Part shown: one piece after another, positions 45,761 to 54,735 of the stretch | Layout: each line of letters begins with the position of its first letter | Position numbering within the stretch: the stretch's first letter is position 1 | DNA from: Devosia sp. | GTDB taxonomy: Bacteria > Pseudomonadota > Alphaproteobacteria > Rhizobiales > Devosiaceae | NCBI RefSeq assembly: GCF_017744655.1 | Contig: NZ_JAGIAW010000001.1 | Location: forward strand, 62,001-126,000 | Direction of reading: 5' to 3' | DNA length: 64,000 nt | The notes under the pieces: generated by a model | What the model saw: the letters and a program-made list of their open reading frames with translations, nothing else | Database searches by the model: none | What the model was told of the DNA's origin: nothing | Translations under genes and position numbers: made by a program

Positions 45761-47035
45761 ATGTCGACAGAAATCCGTGTGCCGACGCTGGGCGAAAGCG
45801 TTACCGAAGCAACCATCGGCCAGTGGTTCAAGAAGGTTGGCGACACCGTCAACGCCGATGAGCCCCTGGTTGAGCTTGAAACCGACAAGGTGACTATCGA
45901 GGTTCCGGCCCCCGCCGCAGGCGTCCTTGAAGCCATTGCTGCCAATCCCGGTGACACCGTTGATGTGAACGCGCTGCTCGGCGTCATCGCTGCCGGCGCT
46001 GGCGCCGCTGCCTCGGCTCCTGCTGCGGCCCCCGCCGCAGCGCCGACCCCGGCCAAGGCTGAAGTGCCTGCCGCCAACGCTGCCGGTCCCGAGCCGATCC
46101 AGGCCACCGACCGCGCTCCGGCTCCCTCGGCCCAGAAGCTGATTTCCGAGAACGGTCTTGAAGCCGGCAATATCGCCGGTTCGGGCAAGTCCGGTCAGGT
46201 TCTCAAGGAAGACGTGCTCTCGGCTCTGGCTCGTCCGGCCGCTCCGGCTCCCACCGCTGCTCCGGCTCCGGCCGCAGCGCCCGCTCCTGCTGCGAAGCCT
46301 GCCGCTCCGCGTGCCCCGACCGCTGCAGGCGATGCCGAGCGCGAAGAACGCGTCAAGATGACCCGTCTGCGCCAGACCATCGCTCGTCGCCTCAAGGACG
46401 CGCAGAACACCGCTGCCATGCTCACCACTTTCAACGAAGTGGACATGAAGCCGGTCATGGACCTGCGCAATTCCTACAAGGAACTGTTCGAGAAGAAGCA
46501 TGGCGTGAAGCTGGGCTTCATGGGCTTCTTTGCCAAGGCCGTCGTCCACGCCCTCAAGGAAATTCCGGCCGTCAACGCCGAGATCGATGGCGATGACCTG
46601 ATCTACAAGCAGTATGCCCACCTTGGCGTCGCCGTTGGTACAGACAAGGGCCTCGTCGTCCCGGTCGTGCGCAATGCCGACCAGATGAGCATTGCCGAGA
46701 TCGAAAAGGAAATCGGCAACCTCGGCAAGAAGGCTCGCGACGGTCAGCTGTCGATGGCCGACATGCAGGGCGGCACCTTCACCATCTCCAACGGTGGTGT
46801 CTATGGTTCGCTGATGTCGACCCCGATCCTCAACGCACCGCAGTCGGGTATCCTCGGCATGCACAAGATCCAGGAACGCCCGGTCGTCGTCGGCGGCCAG
46901 ATCGTCATCCGCCCGATGATGTATCTCGCGCTCTCCTACGATCACCGCATCGTCGATGGTAAGGAAGCGGTCACCTTCCTCGTCCGCGTCAAGGAAAGCC
47001 TTGAGGCTCCCGAGCGGCTGGTCCTCGACCTGTAA
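45761..47035 (+). CDS. sucB: Dihydrolipoyllysine succinyltransferase (OGDH E2)
   Basis: Core of the 2-oxoglutarate dehydrogenase complex. Of 424 residues, 1-78 form the lipoyl domain, with the lipoylated Lys43 in [11 protein letters not shown]. An Ala/Pro-rich linker and a peripheral-subunit-binding domain follow ([20 protein letters not shown]), then a second Ala/Pro linker. The acyltransferase domain has the catalytic [13 protein letters not shown] motif and ends LVLDL. A strong terminator follows, so E3 (lpdA) 2.3 kb downstream is probably transcribed from another promoter. Confidence 0.97.
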   Translation: MSTEIRVPTLGESVTEATIGQWFKKVGDTVNADEPLVELETDKVTIEVPAPAAGVLEAIAANPGDTVDVNALLGVIAAGAGAAASAPAAAPAAAPTPAKAEVPAANAAGPEPIQATDRAPAPSAQKLISENGLEAGNIAGSGKSGQVLKEDVLSALARPAAPAPTAAPAPAAAPAPAAKPAAPRAPTAAGDAEREERVKMTRLRQTIARRLKDAQNTAAMLTTFNEVDMKPVMDLRNSYKELFEKKHGVKLGFMGFFAKAVVHALKEIPAVNAEIDGDDLIYKQYAHLGVAVGTDKGLVVPVVRNADQMSIAEIEKEIGNLGKKARDGQLSMADMQGGTFTISNGGVYGSLMSTPILNAPQSGILGMHKIQERPVVVGGQIVIRPMMYLALSYDHRIVDGKEAVTFLVRVKESLEAPERLVLDL

Positions 47036-47060
47036 GACGTCTCCCTTCACGAATTTCATG

Positions 47061-47087
47061 AAAAGGCCCGCTTCGGCGGGCCTTTTT
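47061..47087 (+). terminator. Rho-independent terminator of sucB
   Basis: AAAAGGCCCGC and GCGGGCCTTTT form a long stem closed by a TTCG tetraloop, ending in a T-run. Confidence 0.92.
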
Positions 47088-47203
47088 ACGTGAGCTAACC
47101 AAAGCGTGTTGTGGGTGGTGCTCGACGTTAGCAGTCTGTTAGCGCATACACCCCTTAAGCATAGAGCTGTCGTATCATTGTCATATCCACCGGAGATGTG
47201 GTT

Positions 47204-47656
47204 TTGCGTTCCTGTCTGGCCCTGGTCGTTTCCCTGCTGAGCCTGGTTGTCCCCGCTCATGCCCAGGAAAATTCCGCCGCCAATAGCCAGCTCATCGGCG
47301 AGCTCATGGCCTTTCACGGCTCGCAGGCCATCGTGCAGGTGATGACCACGCATTGCTACGAAACCACCGGCCTAGACGGTGCCTACAAAACCGCCGCAGA
47401 CAATTGGTATCTCAGGAATATCGGCTTTCTCGATCTCGCCGATCGCGTCATCGTCAGCCTTGGCGGCGCAGCCGAAGGCCAGCAGCGGGCGGCCGAAACC
47501 TATGGCGGTTCGCAGATCATGAGCGCCTACAATCAGGCTGCTGACAAGAACAGCTTCTGCCGGGCTTTCCTCGAACAGGTCGACTCCGGCGCGCTCGATA
47601 TCAACAATCAGCTCCCCGCGCCGCTGAAGCGCGCCCAGGAAATCGCTTCCTCCTGA
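47204..47656 (+). CDS. Small secreted protein of unknown function
   Basis: Family not recognised. A TTG at 47204 with GGAG eight bases upstream gives 150 residues starting MRSCLALVVSLLSLVVPAHAQEN, a textbook Sec signal peptide cut after AHA. A GTG two codons earlier is possible but too close to the ribosome site. The mature part is helical, with two cysteines (TTHCYETTGLDGA; KNSFCRAFLEQV) that may form a disulfide. It is the first of four small genes between sucB and lpdA. Confidence 0.72.
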   Translation: MRSCLALVVSLLSLVVPAHAQENSAANSQLIGELMAFHGSQAIVQVMTTHCYETTGLDGAYKTAADNWYLRNIGFLDLADRVIVSLGGAAEGQQRAAETYGGSQIMSAYNQAADKNSFCRAFLEQVDSGALDINNQLPAPLKRAQEIASS

Positions 47657-47710
47657 TCTTGCCTTGGCCAATGGCTCGCCTAAACTCCTCTGAGGGCAGG
47701 GGGATTGGGC

Positions 47711-48199
47711 ATGCGCTGGCTTGCGGTATTCGTCACTTTATTGGGTTCTACGTCGGCCATGGCGGCGCCAGATTGCACGTTTGAGCAAGCGATCTACACG
47801 CAGCCTGACGGACGGCAGTTGCAGTTCCAGCCGGTTCCGCGCGACGCGCCCGCGAACCAGACCGCGTCCTTCATTCTCACCCTCAGGGCCGGCCAGGAGC
47901 TGACTGGCGCGATCATGTGGCCCAACGGCTATTCCACGCCACTCTGGAGCGCCGAGGGGCCATGTGCCCCGGACGACAAGGAAATTTGTCAGTTCGGCCA
48001 AGAGGAAAACAACACGACCTATGTTCTTGGCGACGCTGGTATCGAGCGCTTGCCGCAGGAGATGGGCGGAACGCCGGCTCGACAGGTGCTGCTTCCCCGG
48101 TTGAGTTCAAGTCTCTGGTATTCCTTTTATCGCGACTCCGAATTCGACCTCGACGAGGATTCTGGCGACGTCTTCACCTTTTCGGGCTGCGCAAACTGA
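47711..48199 (+). CDS. Small secreted protein of unknown function
   Basis: Family not recognised. The 162-residue product starts at the ATG at 47711 with AGGGGGA upstream. The signal peptide MRWLAVFVTLLGSTSAMAAP is cut near AMA. The mature part contains four cysteines (PDCTFEQ; EGPCAPDDKEICQFG; FSGCAN at the end), suggesting two disulfides in the periplasm, and beta-rich sequence such as QTASFILTLRAGQELTGAIMW. It is separated by 54 bp from the previous secreted protein and may share its transcript. Confidence 0.72.
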   Translation: MRWLAVFVTLLGSTSAMAAPDCTFEQAIYTQPDGRQLQFQPVPRDAPANQTASFILTLRAGQELTGAIMWPNGYSTPLWSAEGPCAPDDKEICQFGQEENNTTYVLGDAGIERLPQEMGGTPARQVLLPRLSSSLWYSFYRDSEFDLDEDSGDVFTFSGCAN

Positions 48200-48250
48200 T
48201 CTGACCGCCCCGGCGTTTCGTTTTCAGAACTGTCTATCGAGGATTTGCAC

Positions 48251-48640
48251 ATGAGCACCGAACTGACGCTTCTGATCTGGAGCGCCGTGCTGGCGCTGGG
48301 ATATGTCGTTGTGCAATCAACGGCTTACCGGCTCGACTACGGTATCGTCTTTGCCGGCACGCAGCGCGACAACGAGCGCCCGCCCAACAAATGGGCTGCC
48401 CGGGGCAACAAGGCGCTGCGCAATTTTCTTGAGACCTATGCCATTTTCATTGCACTCGCGGTCGCGACAGAAATTGCCGGTCGATCTGATGGCCTGACCC
48501 AGTGGGGTGCGCAGATCTGGTTCTGGGCCCGCTGGGCATACCTCCCCGCCTATTTCATCGACATCCCGTTCCTCCGCTCCGGCATCTGGACCGTCTCGAT
48601 GATCGGTCTCGTCATGCTTTTCGTCGGCGTCGCCTTTTAG
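48251..48640 (+). CDS. MAPEG family membrane protein
   Basis: A 129-residue integral membrane protein with four predicted helices, matching the MAPEG (eicosanoid/glutathione metabolism-like) family: ELTLLIWSAVLALGYVVVQS, the conserved Arg/Asn loop RDNERPPNKWAARGNKALRNFLETYAIF, and two C-terminal helices. Bacterial members have no assigned substrate. The ATG at 48251 has AGGA upstream; the in-frame TTG two codons before is less likely. Confidence 0.85.
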   Translation: MSTELTLLIWSAVLALGYVVVQSTAYRLDYGIVFAGTQRDNERPPNKWAARGNKALRNFLETYAIFIALAVATEIAGRSDGLTQWGAQIWFWARWAYLPAYFIDIPFLRSGIWTVSMIGLVMLFVGVAF

Positions 48641-48723
48641 GATAGGGGGCCTTGCCGGGCGCCGCATTGCCGCCCGGCAGCCAGTGGTGTAACGCTTGCC
48701 GCGCTTAACCTTGCGGTGCAATC

Positions 48724-49356
48724 ATGGATTTTCCCTGGCTCGAATTTGCAGGCCTCATGCTGGCCTTCGGCATCAATGCGGTCATTCCCGGCGCCGATTT
48801 CGCCATGGTGCTGCGACAGTCGGTGGTGCACAACCGCCGCGCCGCGCTCTTCACCTCTGCAGGCATAGCGACATCGATCCTCGTTCACGGCACCTATACG
48901 CTGCTTGGCGTCGGTGTGATCGTCGGGCAGTCACTGCTTTTGTTCAACATCTTGAAGTGGTTGGGCGCGGCCTATCTGGTCTGGCTGGCCATCGCTGCGC
49001 TCCGCAGCCCGCCGCCGCAGCCGCCGACCGAGATGGACGCTGCCGGTGCGCGTCGCGGCGATATGGCCGCGTTTGCGCTGGGGTTCCTGACCAATCTGCT
49101 CAATCCAAAAGCGGTGCTCTTCTTCCTCGCGCTCTTTACGTCGCTGGTCTCCATTCACACGCCGGGCGAAATAAAAGTTATCTACGTGGGCAGCATGAGC
49201 CTTATGCTTTTTACCTGGTTCGCATTGGTGTCGGTTTTCTTTACGACCCCTTCGGTGCGACAGGGCTTTTTCCGAGTCGGCCGGTGGTTTAATCGGGTGA
49301 CCGGCATTACATTCCTGGCGTTGGCCGTTCGCGTCGCGCTGGCACAGCAGCGCTAA
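48724..49356 (+). CDS. LysE-family exporter
   Basis: A 210-residue six-helix inner-membrane protein of the LysE/RhtB superfamily, which exports amino acids or related metabolites. Typical features are the N-terminal AFGINAVIPGADFAMVLRQSVVHNRRAALFTSAGIATSILVHG segment (PGPD-like motif here PGAD) and GFLTNLLNPKAVLFFLALF after helix 3. Substrate not predictable. It ends 22 bp before lpdA and may be co-transcribed with it. Confidence 0.9.
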   Translation: MDFPWLEFAGLMLAFGINAVIPGADFAMVLRQSVVHNRRAALFTSAGIATSILVHGTYTLLGVGVIVGQSLLLFNILKWLGAAYLVWLAIAALRSPPPQPPTEMDAAGARRGDMAAFALGFLTNLLNPKAVLFFLALFTSLVSIHTPGEIKVIYVGSMSLMLFTWFALVSVFFTTPSVRQGFFRVGRWFNRVTGITFLALAVRVALAQQR

Positions 49357-49378
49357 ACTTTTCTGAGGCTTTGAAATC

Positions 49379-50788
49379 ATGGCAGACCAATTCGACCTAG
49401 TAGTTATCGGCTCCGGCCCCGGCGGCTATGTGGGCGCCATTCGCGCCGCGCAGCTCGGGCTCAAGGTTGCCGTGGTCGAGAAGTGGCCGACGCTGGGCGG
49501 CACCTGCCTCAATATCGGCTGCATTCCCTCCAAGGCGCTGCTGCACGCGTCCGAGCTGTTCGAAGAAGCCGGCCACAGCTTTAAGACGCTCGGCATCGAC
49601 ATCTCGACGCCGGTTCTGAACCTGCCGCAGATGATGAACCACAAGGCTGACGTGGTCGCTTCTAACGTGGGTGGTGTCGACTACCTGTTCAAGAAGAACA
49701 AGATCACCGTTTTCCGCGGCATCGGTTCCATCCCGGCTGCCGGCAAGGTGCTGGTGACGCCGCAGTCTGGTCCGCAGACCGAAGTTCTGACCAAGAACAT
49801 CGTCATCGCGACCGGTTCGGTTTCGACCAACCTGCCGGGCATCGAGATCGACGAAAAGACCGTTGTCACCTCGACGGGCGCACTGACGCTCGACAAGGTG
49901 CCGGCGCGTCTCCTCGTCATCGGTGCTGGCGTGATCGGGCTCGAGTTGGGTTCGGTCTGGGCTCGCCTTGGCTCGCAAGTCACCGTCGTCGAATATCTCG
50001 ACCGTATCCTGCCCGGCATGGACAGCGAAGTTGCCCGCCAGTTCCAGCGCATGCTGCAGAAGCAGGGCATGGAATTCAAGCTGTCGAGCAAGGTGGCTGG
50101 CGTCGACAAGCAGGAAGACGGCTCCCTCAAGGTGCGCGTCGAGCCTGCCAAGGGCGGCGAAGTCGAACTGATCGACGCCGACGTGGCGCTGGTCGCCATC
50201 GGCCGTAAGCCGTTTACCGAGGGCCTTGGTCTGGAAATCGCCGGTGTCGCTCTCGACGAGCGCGGTCGCGTGAGCGTCGATGGCCACTACAAGACCTCGG
50301 TCGACGGCATTTACGCCATCGGCGACGTGATTGCCGGTCCGATGCTGGCGCACAAGGCCGAAGACGAAGGCATTGCCGTTGCCGAAATCCTGGCTGGTCA
50401 AGCCGGCCATGTGAACTACGCCGCTATCCCGTCGGTCGTTTACACCAATCCGGAAGTCGCTTCGGTCGGCAAGACCGAGGACGAACTGAAGGCTGCTGGC
50501 GTGAACTACAAGATCGGCAAGTTCCCCTTTACCGCCAATGGCCGTGCCAAGGCGATGCTGGCGACGCAGGGCTTTGTGAAGATCCTCGCGGATGTCGAAA
50601 CCGACCGCGTGCTCGGCGCGCATATCGTTGGCAAGAATGCCGGCGAGATGATCCACGAGCTGGTGACGCTGATGGAATTCTCCGGCGCTGCCGAAGATCT
50701 TGCACGCACTACGCATGCTCACCCGACCCTGTCGGAAGCCGTGCGCGAAGCCGCACTCGCGCTGGGCGATGGGGCGATCCACATCTAA
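49379..50788 (+). CDS. lpdA: Dihydrolipoyl dehydrogenase (E3)
   Basis: FAD-dependent disulfide oxidoreductase that reoxidises the lipoyl groups of the 2-oxoglutarate (and possibly pyruvate) dehydrogenase complex. The 469 residues have the FAD motif [13 protein letters not shown] at 8-20, the redox-active disulfide Cys43/Cys48 in [13 protein letters not shown], the NAD motif [15 protein letters not shown], and the C-terminal His-Glu pair in [13 protein letters not shown]. It lies near sucAB but is separated by four unrelated small genes. Confidence 0.97.
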   Translation: MADQFDLVVIGSGPGGYVGAIRAAQLGLKVAVVEKWPTLGGTCLNIGCIPSKALLHASELFEEAGHSFKTLGIDISTPVLNLPQMMNHKADVVASNVGGVDYLFKKNKITVFRGIGSIPAAGKVLVTPQSGPQTEVLTKNIVIATGSVSTNLPGIEIDEKTVVTSTGALTLDKVPARLLVIGAGVIGLELGSVWARLGSQVTVVEYLDRILPGMDSEVARQFQRMLQKQGMEFKLSSKVAGVDKQEDGSLKVRVEPAKGGEVELIDADVALVAIGRKPFTEGLGLEIAGVALDERGRVSVDGHYKTSVDGIYAIGDVIAGPMLAHKAEDEGIAVAEILAGQAGHVNYAAIPSVVYTNPEVASVGKTEDELKAAGVNYKIGKFPFTANGRAKAMLATQGFVKILADVETDRVLGAHIVGKNAGEMIHELVTLMEFSGAAEDLARTTHAHPTLSEAVREAALALGDGAIHI

Positions 50789-50808
50789 GGTCGAGGCCTC
50801 ACCTCCGG

Positions 50809-50872
50809 GTCATTCCCGCGAAAGCGGGAATCCTTGGCAGGTGAGGGAGATCCCCGCTTTCGCGGGAATGAC
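50809..50872. repeat. Palindromic repeat, family A, copy 6
   Basis: GTCATTCCCGCGAAAGCGGG to CCCGCTTTCGCGGGAATGAC, with a divergent centre. It starts 20 bp after lpdA. Confidence 0.9.
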
Positions 50873-50893
50873 GCTGCGACAGTTGAACTTAAT

Positions 50894-50924
50894 AAGGCGC
50901 CGCCAATCGCGGCGCCTTCTTCGT
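50894..50924 (+). terminator. Rho-independent terminator of lpdA
   Basis: AAGGCGCCG and CGGCGCCTT pair over the loop CCAATCG, followed by CTTCGTCTCT. Confidence 0.78.
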
Positions 50925-50938
50925 CTCTCAAAAGTCAT

Positions 50939-50992
50939 CATACAACATACGGAGAATTGTATGTTGACTTGTCATTTGTACTTCCATACCAG
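50939..50992 (+). promoter_or_regulatory. Candidate promoter with overlapping operator dyads for the TRAP-kdu operon
   Basis: Two interlocking inverted repeats are present: CATACAA (50939-50945) with TTGTATG (50957-50963), and CAACATAC (50943-50950) with GTATGTTG (50959-50966). The right arm runs into TTGACT (50964-50969), a good -35 hexamer, with a weak TACCAG 17 bases downstream as a possible -10. A repressor bound to the dyad would cover the -35 box. The GntR/FCD regulator encoded in the operon (53962) is the obvious candidate ligand; this is inference. Confidence 0.55.
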
Positions 50993-51105
50993 TTCTAACC
51001 GTGGCGCTGGCTCATGCAAGAGGTGGCGTCGAGGGGCCGGCTTGATCGGCCAGGCATGCGCGGTTCGTGGAGGAGCCGCTCGTGTTGGATCTTGGGAGGA
51101 CACCA

Positions 51106-52086
51106 ATGTTTCATCTGCCAAAGATGGCGGCTCTGGCCGTCGTCGCGACTTCGCTTATGGTTTCGGCCGCCAGCGCCCAGACGGTGCTGCGCTCTTCCGA
51201 TACGCACCCCGATGGCTATCCGACCGTTGAAGCGGTCAAGAAGTTTGGCGAACTGTTAAGCGCCAAGACCGATGGCCGCTATTCGGTTGAGGTTTTCCAC
51301 TCGGCCCAGCTCGGCCAGGAAGCCGACACGATCGAACAGACCCAGTTCGGCGTGATCGACATGAACCGCATCTCGATCGGCGCCTTCGGTACGCAGGTGC
51401 CGGAAGCCACCGTAACCCAGCTGCCCTATATTTTCCGGTCTGCCGACCACTTCCACAATGTGCTCGATGGCCCGATCGGTGAGGAAATCCTCAAGGCTTT
51501 CGACGCCGTCGATGTCGTGGCTCTCGCCTTCTACGATGGCGGCGCTCGTTCGTTCTACAATAGCGAAAAGCCGATCACTTCGCCCGAGGACATGGCAGGG
51601 CTGAAGTTCCGCGTCATGCAGTCGGACATTTTCGTCGACATGGTTGGTGCCCTTGGCGCCAACGCGACGCCGATGCCTTATGGCGAAGTCTACTCGGCCA
51701 TTCAGACCGGTGTCATCGAAGGCGCTGAGAACAACTATCCGAGCTATGACACAGCCGGCCATGCCGAAGTCGCCAAGTACTACTCGCTCGACGAGCACCT
51801 GATGGTGCCGGAAGTTCTGGTGATCTCCAAGGTCGTCTGGGACGGTCTGACGCCTGAAGATCAGGCGCTGTTCCGCGAGGCTGCCAAGGAATCCGTTGCT
51901 GCGCAGCGCGAATTCTGGGCTGCCAAGGAAGTCGAATCCAAGGCTGCCGTGGAAGCTCTCGGCGCCACGATCAACGAAGTCGACAAGGCGCCGTTCATCG
52001 AAGCGATGAAGCCCGTCTACGAAAAGTATGTCACCGATCCCAAGCTGCAGGATCTCGTGGCCCGCATCCAGGCCACTGAAGGCTGA
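51106..52086 (+). CDS. TRAP transporter substrate-binding protein, DctP family
   Basis: A 326-residue periplasmic binding protein, first gene of the uronate operon. The signal peptide runs from [17 protein letters not shown] to ASAQ. The mature protein shows DctP features: [24 protein letters not shown], the [19 protein letters not shown] segment, [13 protein letters not shown] with the substrate-binding Arg, and [21 protein letters not shown]. The co-encoded kduI, kduD and kdgF-like genes suggest an unsaturated uronate or a related keto-uronate as ligand. The ATG at 51106 follows GGGAGGA at ideal spacing; the frame continues upstream without a better start. Confidence 0.93.
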   Translation: MFHLPKMAALAVVATSLMVSAASAQTVLRSSDTHPDGYPTVEAVKKFGELLSAKTDGRYSVEVFHSAQLGQEADTIEQTQFGVIDMNRISIGAFGTQVPEATVTQLPYIFRSADHFHNVLDGPIGEEILKAFDAVDVVALAFYDGGARSFYNSEKPITSPEDMAGLKFRVMQSDIFVDMVGALGANATPMPYGEVYSAIQTGVIEGAENNYPSYDTAGHAEVAKYYSLDEHLMVPEVLVISKVVWDGLTPEDQALFREAAKESVAAQREFWAAKEVESKAAVEALGATINEVDKAPFIEAMKPVYEKYVTDPKLQDLVARIQATEG

Positions 52087-52094
52087 CTTGAGCC

Positions 52095-52116
52095 GGGCCG
52101 GTCTTCGGACCGGCCC
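52095..52116 (+). promoter_or_regulatory. Intra-operon mRNA hairpin between dctP and dctQ genes
   Basis: GGGCCGGTC and GACCGGCCC form a perfect nine-base stem closed by a TTCG tetraloop, nine bases after the binding-protein stop. No T-tract follows, so it is not a normal terminator. Such stems often protect the 3' end of the binding-protein message, giving more binding protein than permease. Confidence 0.7.
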
Positions 52117-52133
52117 GCGCCGCTTGGGAGTTC

Positions 52134-52667
52134 ATGCTCATGAGAGATCGGCTGTTAAAGGTCAGCAGCGCCTTGCGGATGCTATCCGATGCCTCGCTCT
52201 GGATCGCCGGCATTGGTCTTGTCGCCATGACGGCGATCGTCGCCTACCAAGTCTATATGCGTTTTGTCGTCAACGCCTCGCCGCCCTGGACCGAGTCCGG
52301 CTCGATCATGATCATGAGCTGGTTCATTTTCCTCGGCGCCGCCGTTGGCGTGCGGGAAAATTTCCATATGGGCTTTGACGTCCTGCTCTACTTCTTGCCG
52401 CCTGCCGGCAAACCCTGGCTGCGTGCCGTCAGCGATTTGGCCATTCTCGCTTTTGCCGCTGGCATGGTGTTATACGGCGGCGAACTGGCCCTGCGCGGCT
52501 GGAGCGTGCGCATACCGGTTCTCGGCCTGCCGCAGACCTTTACCTATCTTCCCATCGTGATTTCGGGCGTCCTGATGTGCCTGTTTTCGCTCGAGCGCAT
52601 CCTGTTGCGTGCCGCTGGCGAGAATGTGGACGAGGTCGAAGCCGATGCCACGATGACGGCGGACTGA
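52134..52667 (+). CDS. TRAP transporter small permease subunit (DctQ-type)
   Basis: A 177-residue membrane protein with four helices: LWIAGIGLVAMTAIVAYQVY, SIMIMSWFIFLGAAVGVRENF with the family Arg-Glu-Asn, LAILAFAAGMVLYGGEL, and LPIVISGVLMCLFSLERIL. It joins the large permease to form the Na+-driven importer. Two starts are possible, ATG 52134 and ATG 52140; GGGAG at 52126 is better spaced for the second. Stop and next start are eight bases apart. Confidence 0.92.
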   Translation: MLMRDRLLKVSSALRMLSDASLWIAGIGLVAMTAIVAYQVYMRFVVNASPPWTESGSIMIMSWFIFLGAAVGVRENFHMGFDVLLYFLPPAGKPWLRAVSDLAILAFAAGMVLYGGELALRGWSVRIPVLGLPQTFTYLPIVISGVLMCLFSLERILLRAAGENVDEVEADATMTAD

Positions 52668-52674
52668 GGACATC

Positions 52675-53955
52675 ATGGAATACTGGATTCTTTTCGGCGT
52701 TTTCACGCTGCTCATGCTGGTCGGCACGCCCATCGCCTTTTGCCTCGGCATCGCCAGCTTTGCCACGGTTCTCTATATCGGCCGCCCGGCCATCGTGGTG
52801 TTCCAGCAGCTTAATTCAGGCGTTTCGGCATTTACGTTGATGGCCATTCCCTTCTTCATCTTTGCCGGGGACCTGATGATGCGCGGGGGCATCGCCGCCC
52901 GCATCATCCAGTTCGCCGGTTCGCTCATTGGCCATGTGCGCGGCGGGTTGGGCCAGGTCAATGTGGCCGCCTCGACCCTTTTTGGCGGTATCTCCGGCTC
53001 GGCCGTGGCAGAGGCTGCGGCGGTTGGCGGGATCATGATCCCGCAGATGAAAGCGCGCGGATATGGCGCCGACTATGCAGTCAACGTCACCTCCATGGCG
53101 GCGCTGATCGCGCTGCTGCTGCCACCCAGCCACAATATGATCATTTATTCGCTCTCGGGCGGCGGGCGCATCTCGATTGCCGACCTTTTTACGGCGGGCA
53201 TCATTCCGGGCCTGCTGCTGGCGGCAGCGCTGATGATCACAGCCTATTTCGTCGCCGTGAAACGCGGCTATCCCACCGAGCCGTTTCCTGGTTTCGGCAA
53301 GGCGTTTCAGTACTTCCTGATCTCCATACCCGGCCTCATGCTGATCGGCATCATTTTCGGCGGCGTGCGGTCCGGTATTTTCACGGCGACTGAAAGCTCA
53401 TGCATCGCGGTGCTTTATGCCTTCCTCGTGACGCTTGTCGTCTACCGTTCGATGGGTTGGTGCGAGTTCGTGCATTGTGTGACGGGGGCGGTTCGAACCA
53501 CTTCGATGGTGCTGTTCATCATCGGTGCCGCTGCGTCCTTCGGATGGCTGATGGCCTATCTCAAGGTGGCGCCGATCCTGACGGAGGCGATCTCGCAGTT
53601 GACCACCGACCCATTGATGGTCTTGCTGCTGATCAATGTCATGCTGCTGCTCTTGGGCACATTCATGGATATGGGGCCGCTGATCGTCATTACCACGCCG
53701 ATCTTCCTGCCCATGGTTTCGGCCTTTGGCGTCGATCCCGTGCATTTTGGCGTGATCATGATCCTCAACCTCGGTATCGGCCTCAATACGCCGCCGCTGG
53801 GTCCGGTGCAGTTCGTTGCGGCGGCGGTGGCCAAGATATCGGTCTGGGACGCCATGAAGAGTGTGTGGCCGTTCTACGGGGCCGGTCTCGTCGTACTAGG
53901 GCTCGTCACCTATATTCCCGCGCTCTCACTCTGGCTGCCGAGCCTCTTCCGGTAA
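52675..53955 (+). CDS. TRAP transporter large permease subunit (DctM-type)
   Basis: A 426-residue, twelve-helix inner-membrane transporter of the DctM group. Characteristic sequences include MAIPFFIFAGDLMMRGGIAARIIQFAGSLIGHVRGGLGQVNVAASTLFGGISGSAVAEAAAVGG, LLPPSHNMIIYSL, and the second-half repeat TFMDMGPLIVITTPIFLPMV. It forms the translocation unit with the small subunit and the binding protein. The regulator gene begins six bases after its stop. Confidence 0.95.
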   Translation: MEYWILFGVFTLLMLVGTPIAFCLGIASFATVLYIGRPAIVVFQQLNSGVSAFTLMAIPFFIFAGDLMMRGGIAARIIQFAGSLIGHVRGGLGQVNVAASTLFGGISGSAVAEAAAVGGIMIPQMKARGYGADYAVNVTSMAALIALLLPPSHNMIIYSLSGGGRISIADLFTAGIIPGLLLAAALMITAYFVAVKRGYPTEPFPGFGKAFQYFLISIPGLMLIGIIFGGVRSGIFTATESSCIAVLYAFLVTLVVYRSMGWCEFVHCVTGAVRTTSMVLFIIGAAASFGWLMAYLKVAPILTEAISQLTTDPLMVLLLINVMLLLLGTFMDMGPLIVITTPIFLPMVSAFGVDPVHFGVIMILNLGIGLNTPPLGPVQFVAAAVAKISVWDAMKSVWPFYGAGLVVLGLVTYIPALSLWLPSLFR

Positions 53956-53961
53956 CGCATC

Positions 53962-54702
53962 ATGTCACTCGTCGATATCCCCATCCCGGCCCGGAAACCG
54001 AAACTCGCTGAAATGGTTGTCGATGCGCTGCGCAAGCGCATCGGGGCTGGCGAGTTCGGGCCGGGCGAAAAACTCCCCACGGAAAGCCAGCTTACCGTGC
54101 ATTTCGGAGTGAGCCGGACCGTTGTGCGCGAGGCCATTGCGGCCCTGGCCGCCGATGGCACGGTGCAGCCGCGGCAGGGGGCGGGGGTGTTCGTGATGGC
54201 GAATGCCGCCAGCGCTTTCACCGCGATCGGCGGGGAGACTTCCAACAAGATTTCGGTGGCGCTCAACGTGCTCGAAGTGCGCATGGGCATCGAGATCGAA
54301 TCCGCTGGTTTGGCGGCGATGCGGCGCAGCACCAGTCAGGATGCGGCCATCCATGAGGCCTGGAACGAATTTGGGCGCTTGCTGAAGCAGGGCAATCCGA
54401 CGGGCAAGACGGACTTTGCCTTCCACCGGGCGGTCGCCGCGGCAACCAACAATCCCTTCTATATCGAAGTGCTGGATGCGCTGGGGAGCCGGACCATTCC
54501 CTGCGATGTCGCTTCGCCCTGGGGCACGGAGAGCGTGCTGACCTATGACTATCAGGCAGGCCTCCACGAAGAGCACAAGCGTATCATGCTGGCCATCTCT
54601 AGCCAGAATGCCGATGGCGCGCGGGAGGCGATGCGCGAGCATCTCTCGCGTAGCCAGGATCGATACCGCGCCCGTCTCGCCGAGCAGAGCGGCGAACACT
54701 GA
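53962..54702 (+). CDS. GntR-family regulator with FCD domain
   Basis: A 246-residue DNA-binding regulator of the FadR/UxuR type. The winged helix-turn-helix occupies about 10-78 (MVVDALRKRIGAGEFGPGEKLPTESQLTVHFGVSRTVVREAIAALAADGTVQPRQGAGVFV). The helical FCD ligand domain follows from about 100, with metal-binding-type histidines in DFAFHRAVAAATNNP and EEHKRIMLAI. Being inside the uronate operon, it most likely senses a pathway intermediate such as KDG or a uronate, and controls the dyad at 50939. That assignment is inference. Confidence 0.9.
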   Translation: MSLVDIPIPARKPKLAEMVVDALRKRIGAGEFGPGEKLPTESQLTVHFGVSRTVVREAIAALAADGTVQPRQGAGVFVMANAASAFTAIGGETSNKISVALNVLEVRMGIEIESAGLAAMRRSTSQDAAIHEAWNEFGRLLKQGNPTGKTDFAFHRAVAAATNNPFYIEVLDALGSRTIPCDVASPWGTESVLTYDYQAGLHEEHKRIMLAISSQNADGAREAMREHLSRSQDRYRARLAEQSGEH

Positions 54703-54735
54703 ATTGCCAACTCCAATATATTTGCCGGAGAAACC

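Noticed and set aside
47196-47198. ATG at 47196 as start of the secreted protein
   Set aside because: It is out of frame with the signal peptide; the TTG at 47204 is in frame and well spaced from GGAG.
43619-47353. Very long open frame on the minus strand opposite sucA and sucB
   Set aside because: It is antisense to two clear TCA genes and rich in His, Arg and Gly as expected of the reverse frame of GC-rich coding DNA; no domain is recognisable.
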